Part shown: piece by piece, positions 22,612-34,549 of the stretch | Numbering within the stretch: the stretch's first letter is position 1 | Layout of the letters: the number at the start of each line of letters is the position of its first letter | NCBI RefSeq assembly: GCF_016920785.2 | Contig: NW_024609839.1 | Span: forward strand, 6,350,196-6,414,195 | Source: Ixodes scapularis | Lineage: Eukaryota; Arthropoda; Arachnida; Ixodida; Ixodidae | Length of the DNA: 64,000 bases | Reading direction: 5' to 3' | Position numbers and translations under genes: made by a program | The notes under the pieces: generated by a model | Seen by the model: the letters and a program-made list of their open reading frames with translations, nothing else | What the model was told of the DNA's origin: nothing | The model's database searches: none

Positions 22612-24418
22612 CAGACTTGTACACGTTACTGAAGAATAGTAAGGAATTACATTTACAATTACTCAAGGCTCAATTGTAATTTATTACAATTACAATTACC
22701 CTCCTATGAAAGTAACTGACCGTTACCCCAAAAAGTAATCCGTTACTTTTGTGGCGTTACTTTTTTACATTGTTGTCCTCAAGTAAGAAACAAAGGGAAG
22801 AGGGTTATTCAAGTTCTTATTGTTGACACCTGTTCTATTTAATGATCTTGAGTATTTTGAGCAACAGCTGGCTTTCGAAAGTCTCGTCAGACATTTTGCG
22901 TTATTTCTTACTCGATATGTCGACTGCTACTCTGAACACCATTTGAGCTGAGGCACTGGATGGGAGTGCCATATTGCTCCTCACGGATGATTCATGCTCT
23001 GCATTGAGCTTTTTCAGCGAAGCAAAGGAAGCACTATCTACCTTGAAGGTAGAGCAACGCTCCGTCGTTGCGGCCGTTGCCTGCTATTCGAGAGATTTAG
23101 TAGATCGTTCCGATACCTCCGATACCCGCGACAACGGTACCCGATAACGATATGATGCATACGCAAAGACGGCGGCGAAGTCATTGGACCGATTTATTAA
23201 AATTCTTCATTGTCTGAATCGCGAAGCTGTAGAAGTCATCAATAGCAAAACATTAAGGTGATAATTAAATAATAGATAAGGGTTGGCTCGATATTCTTCT
23301 TCCTTTGGTTCTAAACAGTTCGAGCCTCACTTGAGACGTTGGTGAATAAAAATATTTTCCAGTATATAAATATAAGTAATAAAAGAAAAAGAAGGACACT
23401 CATAACAACAATTAATTAGAACGTCGGTTAAAACAATGAAATGTAAATGCACGTTTGCCGTGTGTACCTTTCTTGGTGCCGTTCAAAAACGCACGGAGAA
23501 TGGACCGACTGCAGTTTACTCCGGTGTTCTCCAGATAGGCTGATGCCACGGGTAGCGAAGGGCAGAGTATTAAGTAAGCCGCGCTATGAAATACTGAGAG
23601 TAAAATACTCACGAATTTCACTCGCTCGTCAAGCCCAGATATGGCCCAGAATATCAAGTCTACGTCAGCCACCATTATGTCTTATTTGTAAAAATATCTG
23701 CTTGAGATAAGATGCGTCCTGCTGGGGCAAAATAGGAAGAAGGAGAAAGGAAGACTATTACCATTTCCTAAGTGCTCGCAAAAAGCTGACTCAGAAAAAG
23801 GGTAGGGCAAACGGAGCGTTGTCTCGTGTTGTGACATTATGAAAATGGTCGTTGTCACTATAACCGAGAAGGACATTGTTAATCCTTTTCAGTGCACTTA
23901 TCGCCTCGAGCTTCTCGAAGGGCGCACAGTCACTTGGTGTCCTCCGCTCCCCGTCTTCGATCGCAAAGAAAAAACAGAGGGACTAAAGAAAGCGGAAATA
24001 ACTTGCCCCCCCCCCCCCCTTTTTTTTTGAATAATTGTTTATTTGGATTTTTTTACATTGATGTTAGGGTCTAAAAAAAGGTAGATTCAGGGGCTTGGTG
24101 TTGCAAAAAAAGGCTTTGCGGAACTGAAGAGTGCCAAGCCTCCTTTTGGGCTGGTCGATTCGCGTGACAGTGTCACTGCACTCAACTTTACAAAAATTAA
24201 AAAAAAAACACTTTATTTAGATTGGGGGGGGGGGGGGGGGGGGGGGTTGGTTCTGACAAAAAAATGTAACGGATTACAAGGAATTCGTTACTTCAAAAAT
24301 GTAAGGGAATTACTTTAAAATTACTTTAGAAAATATAATTATTCCGTTACTAAATTAGCGATTAATGTAAGGGATTACAAGTAATTTCGTTACTTGTAAC
24401 GGATTACGTACAAGTCTG
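22612..24418. mobile_element. Non-autonomous hAT element (1.8 kb)
   Basis: A perfect 8-bp duplication GGCGGCTG (22604-22611 and 24419-24426) flanks termini CAGACTTGTAC. Subterminal arrays of TTAC/GTAA motifs occur at 22635-22770 and 24265-24410. The interior includes a poly-C run near 24007-24019 and a G run at about 24226-24246. Despite its length, no DDE/hAT transposase frame or BED finger is visible. Confidence 0.92.
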
Positions 24419-24426
24419 GGCGGCTG

Positions 24427-26489
24427 TGCTGCGAAACGTGCAAATTCCATGCAAATGTAAAACAGTGCAGTGCAGCCGTCCGGCGCATCGAACGACGGGA
24501 GGCGAGTCGTGGTGAGTGAGGGTGCTGCTCGTGCAAGCGGCGTCCATGACCAGTTCCGTAACTGGGCTAATCTAATAACGTTGCCTCGAACTATACATGC
24601 TTTGAACCTGACGTCATCCCAACAGCTCTAGGGCCGAGGGGAAGGAGGAACTCCCCATTCAATGGGACTCTCTTTTGTGTGTCCCAGATGTCTCCCTCTA
24701 CAAGATTAGAGTAGATTAGCCCGTCACTGAAAATTCACACAAAAGCAGCTTTGCGATTAGTTGCGGTGGCCCGATCGCTTCGGTGCCTGGAACGGCTAGG
24801 GCATCCTGACGACGTCAGCCTCGCCGCAGCTTTGCTCTTCCCGAGACAGACTACGTCACGATTGCGCCGGATGTGACGTGCTCTCCGCTCGCTGCTCTCC
24901 GCGCGCTTGCCAGAGTGGGCCGTTTATAACAAAAAATACAGCCATCAGGATCAAAATACACACGTACGATTGTCATTTTCTCGGGTGCTTTTTTTTTTTT
25001 TTTTTTTCTCGTCGCATCCGTTTTGCCACGGGCACGGTGTTGTAATGGCTGACGTTGTGGGCGCATTGAGTTCGTTCTTCGTTGCTGATCTGTAATGTTA
25101 TGTGAAACAGCGACGACGATGGCATGACTCAGAATCCTACCCCTGAATGTGCTTTTTGGGCGAAGCGTGCCATGCTTCAAGAGTGTCGTTGCGGATTTTG
25201 AGTTGGACATAGGACTATCCAGAAAGGTTGGTCGCGGGGAGACGCAGAGCTTGATTTGTTCTCAGCAACTCAGGTTTAGCGAGTGAGGTGACGATCTACT
25301 GTGACTGCGAGACTCCGGTGCTGAAAGCGCGTCTTCTACACACTCTTAAAGTTGTCTCATTTGACGGAAAAGAAGTGTTAGTATTTAGAACGGATAAACG
25401 CTTATATGTTTGCGCGAGGGTAAATTACGTCAATGGGACTTGTAACATGTCAACACATTGGTTAACTCGCATTCACACAACGCGCGAAGCTTAATGACTG
25501 AACGATCGTTGCACATTAAAAAAAAACTTTCCTAGTTTCGTCTGAGTTTAGTTAACACTTTCGGACGCTGCTGGGCAGAGTAGAGCCGATCCCCATGACA
25601 AGTGGAATGTGAGCTCTCTCCGCGGCGAGCATTTCGTTTGCTTTCGGGAACTAAAGCATACAGATGCACCCTGTTTGAAGAGCACTAAGGGCTGCTTTTG
25701 CTGCGCACGCCTCTCGGTTAGTGCCAGTCGAGCGCAGTTAGCCCTCGCTTTTGCGCACGGTACCTAGCTTGAACCAGATGGTCTTTTCGGGAAGCAACTG
25801 GGCGTTCAGAGGCGTTAGTCCTCCTAGGCCGTCATTTTTCTTAGAGTGTAGACAACCAAGTAATGGTGCTGAATATTCGGCGTCACCCAAAGAAAGCCAA
25901 CGCCGCGTCAGTTATACCGCCATGAACGTGGATAGAAATATGGGCATCTCACATTCGTAAACCAAACGCTCAAATCGGTTTATTTATTCCTATTTTGGAG
26001 TCAGCAAACTGCGTTCCTAGGTCGAATAGAACACTTTGAGTATACATTGTTTCACATACTCCTGAAACCTTGAAAAGAAAACTCCATGAAGATGTTTGTT
26101 GCGCGTTATACTTGCTCTTTCAATTTACGCTTACCCGCTCTGTATTGCTTACGCCCTAGGGGTAAAATAAATGAATAAGTGGCGGAACATCGAACGGAAC
26201 GAAATAGGCTCTTTGTTCCCGAGAAAAGAGAACCGTGTTTTTTGACCCGGGCAAATTACCTATGCATCGCGGAAAGCTCAAACTGCGTGAGAATGTGGCG
26301 CTGGCTGTTAGGATGTAATACGAAAGTTTGAAACCAAGGTGTTGCCTGGATCAAAAGATAATTGCGAAAAAGGAAACGACGTCACCTAAGCCTTGTAGGA
26401 TCAAAACGAGAAATGTCATTGTGGACGCCCGTAGCGTCTATTTCAGTGTAAAAAGAGCTTGTCAGCAAGTTTTAGACAATATTCTCTTT
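24427..26489. other. Non-coding interval
   Basis: Mixed composition with a T run at about 24990-25007. No exon, RNA gene or complete transposon could be supported. A GC-rich zone at 24770-24920 shows only short frames. Confidence 0.4.
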
Positions 26490-26592
26490 CTTGGTATGCG
26501 ACCGCAAAAGGAGACAAGGGACACAGAAAAACGTGTCAGACACGGACCGTGTCTGGCATGTCCCTTGTCTCCTTTTGCGTTCGGATACCAAG
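26490..26592. repeat. Fold-back element with inner hairpin
   Basis: Arms CTTGGTAT...GCAAAAGGAGACAAGGGACA (26490-26524 and 26557-26592) pair with few mismatches. The 30-bp centre contains a second hairpin, CAGACACGG/CCGTGTCTG. No target duplication was recognised. Confidence 0.8.
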
Positions 26593-27363
26593 ATGTTTAA
26601 CCAACACGCTGTCCAGTTCTATCAACATTGTCTTTGTTGTTGACAAGCGTTTCTTTTTTTTTTTTTTAATGATATGAATCTCACAAGCGTCCCAAAATGT
26701 CATTTCTTATTTGACGATATTAGGCTTAGGCGGACGTCGGCTCCTATAGATAACTTTTGTTTTTTCTAAATTATTTTTTTATTCGGGTCTCGTTCTCTAA
26801 TTATCGCGTTCTATTCCAGCCGCTAGCGTCCCATTCTCACGGAGTTTGAGCTTTCTGGGATGCATAGTTAATTTCCTCCGAAAACATGGATCTGTTTTCT
26901 CGGGAACTCCCTGCACATACAGTTGCCTGTAAGTGAACGTTGGACCAGCCAACTACTGCGTAGTATTTTCATGCTTACCAGGAAAAAAGATAATTGTGAA
27001 AAAGGGTCTAAGGTGGCGAGATGAGTCTTGTTACCTTGTGGGTCTTTTGCGTGATTCTGTTCTTTTCGTTTCTCGCAGCAACCGACGGTGAGGCGGTGCA
27101 CGGTTCCACGAGACACGACAGCGCGACAGATGCGGCCAGAGTGAAAGCAGTGTCGTCTCCCTTCTGTGCCTGATCAGCGTTACTCCGCCTCATCCGTCTG
27201 TTTCAAGTGCGCGACTGAGTTTTTTCTTTTCTTTCCGTGCTGTTTGTGGCGTCGTCGTCGACAGTGTTGTTTGTGGGTGAGGGCTTTGGCCGTGCCGCCA
27301 CGGTCCGAGTTTCATGGTGTTTGCGTGTTGTTGCGCCGGTGCGTCGAATGGTGCCCTGACATC
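26593..27363. other. Interval upstream of the WW-like exon
   Basis: 26650-26850 is AT-rich. From 27160 the sequence turns GC-rich with many CpG, consistent with a promoter or 5' UTR for the candidate exon that starts at 27364. No TATA box or transcription start could be placed. Confidence 0.35.
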
Positions 27364-27500
27364 ATGATGGTGGATGTCGAGGACGGCGGCGGAGGGGGCG
27401 CTGCGGACGCCAACGCCGCCTACCTGGCGCAGCTCAACCTAAGGCTTCGACGGGGATGCACGGCCCACGTGGACCCGGAAGGCCGTCTCTACTACATGAA
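27364..27500 (+). CDS. Candidate first coding exon, WW-domain-like
   Basis: An ATGATG start at 27364 opens 45 codons plus two bases and runs directly into a consensus splice donor, GTGAGT, at 27501. The peptide begins with an acidic/Gly/Ala-rich segment, then YLAQLNLRLRRG, and ends HVDPEGRLYYM. That last part matches the first two strands of a WW domain (the '.vDpeGR.YY' half), with the intron interrupting the domain where the next residue, often Asn or Asp, is completed. WW domains bind proline-rich motifs in signalling and scaffolding proteins. The CpG-rich upstream sequence supports a 5' exon. The partner exon, including the second conserved Trp and Pro, must lie beyond or deep in the following sequence and was not found. 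I cannot name the gene. Confidence 0.55.
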
Positions 27501-28047
27501 GTGAGTGAAGGGATCGCCTCTCTTTCTAGGCACGCTTTAGATCTCGCAGAGCCGCCAGGAAAGCCGTGGCTCGTGAGCCATCGAGTTTCTTTACCCGGAG
27601 ACGTTGCGCTCGTTGCTTCGTTGCCTAATAGAATCCTCTTACGGTAACGAGTAACTGCCCCCCCCCCCCCCTCCCAGAAAATAAAATAAAATGACTTTCA
27701 CCCGAAAATAATCGTGACACGGTCCCTCTAGACGAATGGTGGTGACTGAAAAATTTCTTCCATCCCGGGACCTTTCCAAAACCAGGTGGCTTTTTTTTTT
27801 TTTTAATAGTTACAGTTACCAGGGGACTCGATTTCCATTTCATTTGAGGTAGAGGTCAATTTCTTCTTACATAGCTTCGCGACCTTGGGTTATTGCTTCT
27901 AAATTCGTTATATATAAGGGTTAGCTCCGCTAACTTTTCGACCGCTGATATTGGACACGAATCCTGTGCTCCGCCGCACACGAAGACAAAGTGCGGTCGA
28001 AACCGACACGTATTCCGGAGTGGTACGCTAGAACGCGTAAAATAATA
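27501..28047. other. Probable intron start and non-coding DNA
   Basis: Begins with the GTGAGT donor of the candidate WW exon. Contains a C run at 27658-27672 and a T run near 27789-27804. No acceptor with a convincing continuing WW exon was found. Confidence 0.4.
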
Positions 28048-28217
28048 GGGAATTGTAGTAGACCGTTTTTCTCCTCCGCTACGTTATCCCCGAAGAAAAC
28101 GCCGCAGCTGCGCATGCGCGCCACCAGCATTGTCTGTATAGTTCAAGGTCTCGTGGCGGATTACGGAGCGCTATCCGGGTGCTTAGCGGGCTGCGGAAAC
28201 GGTCTACTACAATTCCC
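28048..28217. mobile_element. Inverted-repeat MITE (170 bp)
   Basis: Termini GGGAATTGTAGTAGACCGTT occur at both ends in inverted orientation (28048-28067 and 28198-28217, allowing small offsets). The interior is GC-rich with no frame of note. No clear target duplication was seen, so the superfamily is unknown. Confidence 0.75.
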
Positions 28218-29344
28218 CAACACCTGTTATGGCGCACGAAATACGTAGGGGGATTTTTCGTCCTGGTTCGTACGGCAAGACGACAAGCATGGGTGTATTC
28301 GGAATACGGGCGAAGGAGGGAGAGGACGCGTGTAATGCGGCCGCTACAAGTGCCTCTGCTGCGGAGAAAATAGCGCGTCGTGTCCTCCGCGACGTGGCGA
28401 CATCCGCTACGGGGATCGGTTTCAGGCGCCAAGCAAGCTGCCGAGGGAGCGGAACCACATCGTCGCGAGGCGGCAAAAGTGCCTCCACTACTTGGCACCA
28501 AGAAGGCGGACCTTTTTTCTTCCTGTCGTCGAAACTCGAAGGGCAGGGCACGATACTGGGACTTTGTCCGCCTCAATGGGCGACAGGACGAGGCAATCCT
28601 AATGCTTACCTGATTTACCGCGCGACTGATCGCCAACTCCTACACTCGACATAAACAGCACACATTTCCTAGACGCGTGAATGCTCCTCGGAAGCTGACC
28701 TTTCAGATCGGCATCCTTCGTTGAACAACGCCAGCAGAGGAGCAGACGGAGTGCGGCAGCGCGTGCTGAGCGCAGCATGCCTCCCTCGGGAAAGCTCAGC
28801 CCACCGCGAGTTTGCGAAGCGGCCAAGAAACCTTCCTGCGCTATCGACGGGCGCCTGTCACCACGCTCGGCTTGACCAAGCGCGGGGAACAGTCGTCGGC
28901 AGAGCGGGCCCATTCTCGCGTTATCACGCCAAAACTTCTGCGCACAAAATACCGAAATACATTTGCGACGTGAGAGACGCGACCCGCCGCAGAAAAATCG
29001 CTACGAGAAGCCGGCAGCGGCGCACCCGCGGCCGATCCCGCCCCGCGGGAGGCACTTTGCGGAGGTGGGCAATGCGAACCACGTGACCGTCATCATCGTC
29101 ATCGGGCTTTTGTTTTTCGATTCTGGGTGCTGTAGCGCCTTCTGCTGGAGTAAAACCACACTATTTACCCAAACTCCGTAGTTTGATCACGTGACCAATA
29201 TGTCGCTTTTTTTTTTTTTTTTTTTGTAGAAAGAATTTTTTTTTTCTGGCAGCAGTTTAACGTAGAATGAGCTAATCTCCTACGCTAAGGACTAAAGGCC
29301 TGTATATCACAGATGACCGAGACAACTGGTATTTAATTTCGCCA
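28218..29344. other. GC-rich non-coding interval
   Basis: Arg/Ala-rich open frames overlap on both strands over 28230-29090, which is typical of CpG-rich non-coding DNA. A T run lies at about 29206-29225. It may include the eroded 5' part of the retroelement whose integrase tail follows. Confidence 0.35.
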
Positions 29345-29728
29345 TACGTTACATACGCTTATAATACCAGTCGTCAAGCCAGCACCGCTTATTCTCCGTT
29401 TCACGTCTTGCATGCAGGCGATCCGTTGTCCACCATGGACACGCTTCTGCCATACATAGACGACTCTTCTCTGGATGCTTACACCCGAGCCATCCTCTAC
29501 CAAGTTCGGCAACTTTCCCTCATTCGAATATTAGAATGGCAGCAGCAACAACTTATTCGTCACGTCGAGCACCATGGTGATAAGGGTCTTCTTTGGACAC
29601 CCTCTCGCAAGCCCGGAAGATGCGAAAAGTTACAAAAACAATTCCGAGGCCCCTTTCGCATCTGTCGCCAGCTGTTCCCGACGAACTACGAAGTGACCCC
29701 CGTCATTCCGCCCCGGGAAGCGTATTGA
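29345..29728 (+). pseudogene. Gypsy-type integrase C-terminal remnant
   Basis: One frame runs from about 29348 to the TGA at 29728 and reads like the end of a Gypsy-clade pol: YNTSRQASTAYSPFHVLHAGDP-type core end, an LPY block, an arginine/glutamine-rich helix, then the GLLWTPSRKPGRCEKL...FRGPFRICRQL motif and a YEV.PV.P ending. In intact elements this is the integrase C-terminal segment that binds DNA ('l.lrP.rk.G...Kl...y.GPy'). The catalytic DDE core, RNase H and RT are absent upstream. The apparent initiator is only an internal Leu codon, so this is a truncated remnant, not a gene. Confidence 0.8.
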
Positions 29729-31950
29729 TGTTTGCTCAGGGACTAAAACCACGGAGCAAATCCGGGGCCCTGATTGGTCTATTTGAACTTCCCGCTCTTT
29801 CGCAAGCGGGAGGCGACAACGACCCTTTCGCGCTTGTTTGTTGTTGGAGACAAGAAGACAGCTCTCACTGAGGTCAGCGGCGGCGTTGCCCTTTTTGAAG
29901 GTGCAGTGGTGGACGGCGGGGTGTTGTACCACAGGGGCCCGTGTTAACCCCCCTTTGCTCACGGCACTTCCCGGCGACAGATTACAAGGCAACAGAAGTG
30001 GTAGAGCTCAACGGTGTATGTTTGGCGGTAAACAGAGAAGCTCACTGGGGCGCGTGTTAACCCATCCGAACCCCCTCGTTCACGCCGGCGACTCTGTGGG
30101 GCGGCACATTAAAAGGCGACACGATGGGCGGGATTCACGATAAATATTAGGTGGTAAACAGAAGGAGGCTAGTTTCGGCGGCGGATACAAACCCCCAACA
30201 CCGCTTGGTGTGGAGCTAAAAGTTTTTAAATCTCTCGAGGCGGCATCTGTGTATAGACGCTTTACACACGCGCCAGAATGAGCCGCCATAGCCGCCCTTC
30301 TCTTGTCTTACCGAGATGCCGAGCCACTGAAGCGGGCGTTGACGGGTCTTCACAAGGGCCTATGCTGGGCACAAGAACACAGTAGCATCTAAAAGGGCAA
30401 TAACCTGTCCTGCTGTGGTAATGATGAAGTGAAGCGAGCGGAATAAGAGGGAACAAAAACTGAAGGTCAGTTATGGCGGCGCCCATGCACAGCTGCTGTA
30501 AAGCGTCAATACCTGAGGAACACTGGCGCGCGTTTTAATCCGCCCGTGGCGCGTGAATTTGTGACTTGTGTCAAAAAAGGGCGATGAGGGACCCCGGATT
30601 CGCCCCGGGGGTTTCCTCCGTGAGGAAGCAGCTAGAAGCCCCCAAGACAACCGCTCCAAAGCTTCTCATGTCGTCCACATGGGCCGACTGAAACCCTAGC
30701 TGCGTGGCCCCAACGGTCTCCAGAAAGGAAGCGAGGAAAGTTTCCGACCTGCTTGGAGCAGCCTCCCGTTTGAACCGACGGAGCAGCGAGCGGAAACAAA
30801 GAAGCGACGGCAACGGTGCCAACGGCCACTGCGCCAACGCTACTACGAGGGGACCAAAGAGCGGATAGAGATGGGACGTAGGTTTGATATAACCTCGATA
30901 GTGAACTCAGCATATAACTACTTTCTGTCGCGGACGGCGCTGTTGCTGTGGTGGTAATGAGGCCCCGCAGCTTCCCCGTCCTTCCTGTGCCGCGATTCCG
31001 TAGAAGGTTGTCAGGTGCTTTGCTCCGGTGCTCTTGTTAGGCCGCGGTGCCCGCGGGCTCCACAGCTAGCCAAGTTATCGTGAAACAGAGGATAGAAAGA
31101 GAGAAGTGAGCTTGCGCCGAAAAAGGGCCGCGCGTGTCGTGCAGCCGCGGGAACCCTCGAGCTGTGCTCGGACCTCTCAGCTTACGATGGACATGGGCCC
31201 GAAGGCTGGCGGGCGGAGTACTACCGCAGAACAGCTTGCACCGCATTGCAAAAGAGTGCACGAGAGAAATTTCCTTACGCAGTGTACGAAGAGCACTAAT
31301 CTTGCGCATATGGCTCTCTGTTGCGCTATTTTAGAGTGGTGAAGTATAGGTATATGCTATTTAGCTTCATAAACATTTTTGCCATATTTCATAAACATGT
31401 CAACTGTTTGGAGAAGTTGGAGGGCGCGCATGCAACATTGACATAAAGTCGTTTCGCTTTAGCCATAACGGTCCAATCCAATCTTTGCGTACTTGTTTGG
31501 GCCCGTATCTCCCTTCCGCATGCATGTGGTCCGTACATATGCTCCCGTGTCGAACACTCTATCCGACTATCTTAATTTCTTAATGGCCACGGGTACTGAT
31601 CCCGGGTTCTTTCCGCCCCATCGCTTCCACACAGTATTTAATCCCTTTAGTAGTCTTCAGTAGTAGCGAGCCCACGGAGCCGCCGTGAGGTCTCGATAAG
31701 CAGACGAAAAACTCTCCTCCGCATGACGCGTCTTGGCGCACTGATACGTACGATGAAGCAATTATTCCACGTACTTTCTAAGAGGCTCGTGATTGAACCC
31801 GGCGGCCTGTAGCATTGGGTCCATCGTGGGATGAGACGGAGTATAGCGACACCATTATGGTGAATCTGTCGTCATTTTATGGAACCCACCTATTCATCAA
31901 GAGCTTGACAATATGTTTAGCCGGTCAGATGTTCTTCACCCGTGAAGCAG
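29729..31950. other. Non-coding interval, possible retroelement 3' flank
   Basis: 29729-30300 directly follows the integrase tail and could contain its 3' LTR, but no LTR ends or polypurine tract could be fixed. GTGTTAACCC occurs twice (29940 and 30053) in similar contexts. The remainder, to 31950, shows only short frames. Confidence 0.35.
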
Positions 31951-32175
31951 ATGACACATAGGACGATGGCGCTGCTTGCGTTAGCGTTGCTCGTGGCTAC
32001 GGCTTCCGAAGGGAAGACGTTTTCGTCGGCCACGCTCTGCCGAGGGCAGAAACCGGAGGCAAATGACAAGACGACGAAGCACACGCGCCGCAGCTCGCCG
32101 CCTCTCAGACACGCCATCGAAAGTTCCTGGAGCTTCCTACAAGGAGCGACATTCTTTGAAGCGCCGCCTGCATGA
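31951..32175 (+). CDS. Small ORF with signal-peptide-like N-terminus
   Basis: From the ATG at 31951 (or a second one at 31966) a frame of up to 74 residues starts with TM followed by ALLALALLVATASEG, a good eukaryotic secretion signal. The remaining roughly 55 residues are polar, with a basic KHTRR site, a single Cys and no known domain. No splice donor lies inside and the frame ends at a TGA at 32173. It could be a small secreted protein, an unspliced first exon or a chance frame; ticks encode many small secreted proteins, but that alone is weak support. Confidence 0.35.
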   Translation: MTHRTMALLALALLVATASEGKTFSSATLCRGQKPEANDKTTKHTRRSSPPLRHAIESSWSFLQGATFFEAPPA

Positions 32176-34499
32176 CGGTGCAAGCTTTAGGAAGCAGATA
32201 TCGGCGCACTACAGAAGAATGAACTAAACGAGGCCATTTTGTTCCAGCGGAATGTGCTTTGTCATTTGTATTGGTTGTCGTATACTCGTAAAAAGAAGTA
32301 TTAAGCGGCTTTAACGCCATCCACGCCTCCGTGATCTCCTGCAAAAGCGACGGTCGCTTCCCGCATTGCGGCTTGGGTCCAACGTGGCCGCCCTGGGAGC
32401 AGCGTTGCGGTACTCCGCTCCGTGGGCCAAGCATATACTCTAAGTCACTCCTAAAGTGGCTCTGCGCTGCCATATCGGTAGGGTTCCGCGTTTTCGGATA
32501 AATTCGGAAAACGTTGAAAAGCTCCCGCCGGTAAAATTTTGGTCGATTCGGATTTATCCAATATACTCCGATGATTGTTTTTCCTTCCTCTGTGGGTTCG
32601 AGAATGGGGGGACGCGTAGCCCGGATGACGATGAAATGCGCGCAACGGGCTTGTTGTCATTGCCGTCATGACGCGTCGCACGCTACGCCCGATTAGAGCG
32701 ACGCTCTTTCTATCCGAGGGTCCCAAAATCGAATTCCCCTCGTTAGTTTTTCTACTTTTTATTAGTATCGGGAGAAAACTCGTGATTTGATTTCTCCCGG
32801 GGTAAAATATAATGTATGCATTGTTTTTATGTTTCGCGAACGTCGAGTAGTTAAAAAAAAAAAAAATTGGAGTTTTGACAAAAAAAAATGTCCACTTTTT
32901 TTTTTTAATTTTCGTTTTGACGAGACAAATGTTTGGTAAGGTAGGATCATTGGTAAGAAGTTTGCGATTCGGAATTAGGAAACCAAGCAGGTAGCTGAAA
33001 CTCTAGAGGCCCCTAACCACATTTGGGTTTGAGCGCCGTGCGTTCCGCAGCGGCGAGCAGACGCGTAGCGTTGCGAAGAGCGCTTGCGCCAAGCTTGTAC
33101 GCACAGTTGCATTGACACGCAGTCAGCCGCAGTCAAGAGCAAAAGAGTGCGCGCTATCGTAAGCGAAATACACGACAAGATGGCGGCGCCCAGTGACAGC
33201 GTCGAAGGGGTCCTTGTTGGGACGATCCCGCTGTCTTCCCCGGCATTCTATCCTGCTGCCTTAGAAAAAGCACTCTCTACCGCTCCCCCCAACGAAAAAG
33301 CAAGTTCGGAGAACCGGATGCGCCCCGCCGAGTGGCGCGTGCGAACACGTGGCCCATTTTCCTTTCTCGGCTTCTGATTGGTCTGCCGCAACCCGCTGCC
33401 GCGTCCAAAGTTGAGCCTGTCTCTAGTCCCTTGCGGGGCTCTGCGAGGCGTTGCGCGACGGCGCTCTACGTTCTGCTAGTGACCGCTTCCTTCGAGAAGG
33501 ATGCCGCTGCACACTCAAACGCCTTCAAAGACGAGTGTGCGTATGGGCCTTTACCTCTTTTCTCTACGACAAAAAGGCTCTCCTCGTGTTTTCTGCACGT
33601 CACAACGTGCAGAAAAGTAAACGTCTGCGGTGGACTCGGTGCCGCCAACACCTACGGTGATTGGGCGAGGGGAAATCTTGTGTCCTGAACGCTGATCTCC
33701 CACCTGTAAAATAGGGTACTCCCCCCCAACACCCCCAAAAATCGTTTTTTTTTATTGCAAAAATTAACTACGCATCGCCTAACGCTCATTCTCCGCACGA
33801 CTGTTGCGGGAGTGGTCCGAAGTACATGCCAAAGTTTCGTATCTAACCGCTATCTCGGTCAAATGTAATAAGTGATTTTCTGAAAATGTATATGGGAAGG
33901 TGGCGACTGCCGAGCTCTCGAATACGTGGAGCTGATTTGCGCCAGTTGCCGAAAACGGCCGAAAGCCGGCCCCATTCGCCGATTGAAACTTTTAGAAAAT
34001 CACTCACCTTTTGAATGAGAGAATGCTTTGTTTTGAAACTTTGACATGTGGTTCGAACCGCTAGCGCTACATTTGGACGGAGAATGAGCGTTTGGCGGCC
34101 GTATTTACTTTTGGCGGTGAAACCTTGTATAATTTTGGACGTCCTGTCCGTTGCCTTTCCCCCGTCAACGAACTCAAAGAGAGAGAACGGTCTTCACCCA
34201 CGTGAAGACAGACCGAAAACCAAATCCCAAACTAAGCCATTGTTTATACAGCAAGCTTTCCCACTTGACCTTCGAGGACCGCTCGTGTTGCATAGCGTCA
34301 GAGACAGGAGTCGGTCGTTTGCACAGGACGTAACCGGAGAAAGCCTCCATTTTGCTGGAGGTGCGTGTATGCTTTACTAGATCTCCGAATATATTGAATT
34401 GTGACGGCTCAAACCCGTAGCAGAGGGAGGGCGTATACCCATTGCTTTGTTCAGACTGGTGTACGCGTGCTGAGCGTTTTCTTTCTCCGCGGATTGTGA
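32176..34499. other. Non-coding interval
   Basis: Includes a long A run (32850-32864) with T runs nearby, a GC-rich zone at 33020-33680 with short frames (one starts in an AAGATGGCGGCGCC context at 33180), and a small TTTTCTGCACGT/ACGTGCAGAAAA hairpin at 33589-33617. The minus strand here is downstream of the primer-binding-site array and should be retroelement interior if the array belongs to an element, but no gag or pol was recognised. Confidence 0.35.
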
Positions 34500-34549
34500 A
34501 CTCCGCACGTGGGTTCGGGAACACCTTCTCAATTCGTCAGCGACCCTAG

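Noticed and set aside
29408..29728. Complete 106-residue protein starting at 29408
   Set aside because: The start codon is a Leu (TTG) codon inside the integrase frame, which continues upstream; it is the tail of a truncated pol.
33180..33376. ORF in a good initiation context (AAGATGGCGGCGCC)
   Set aside because: The peptide has no recognised domain, ends without a donor and is in a GC-rich patch; evidence too weak to list as a gene.
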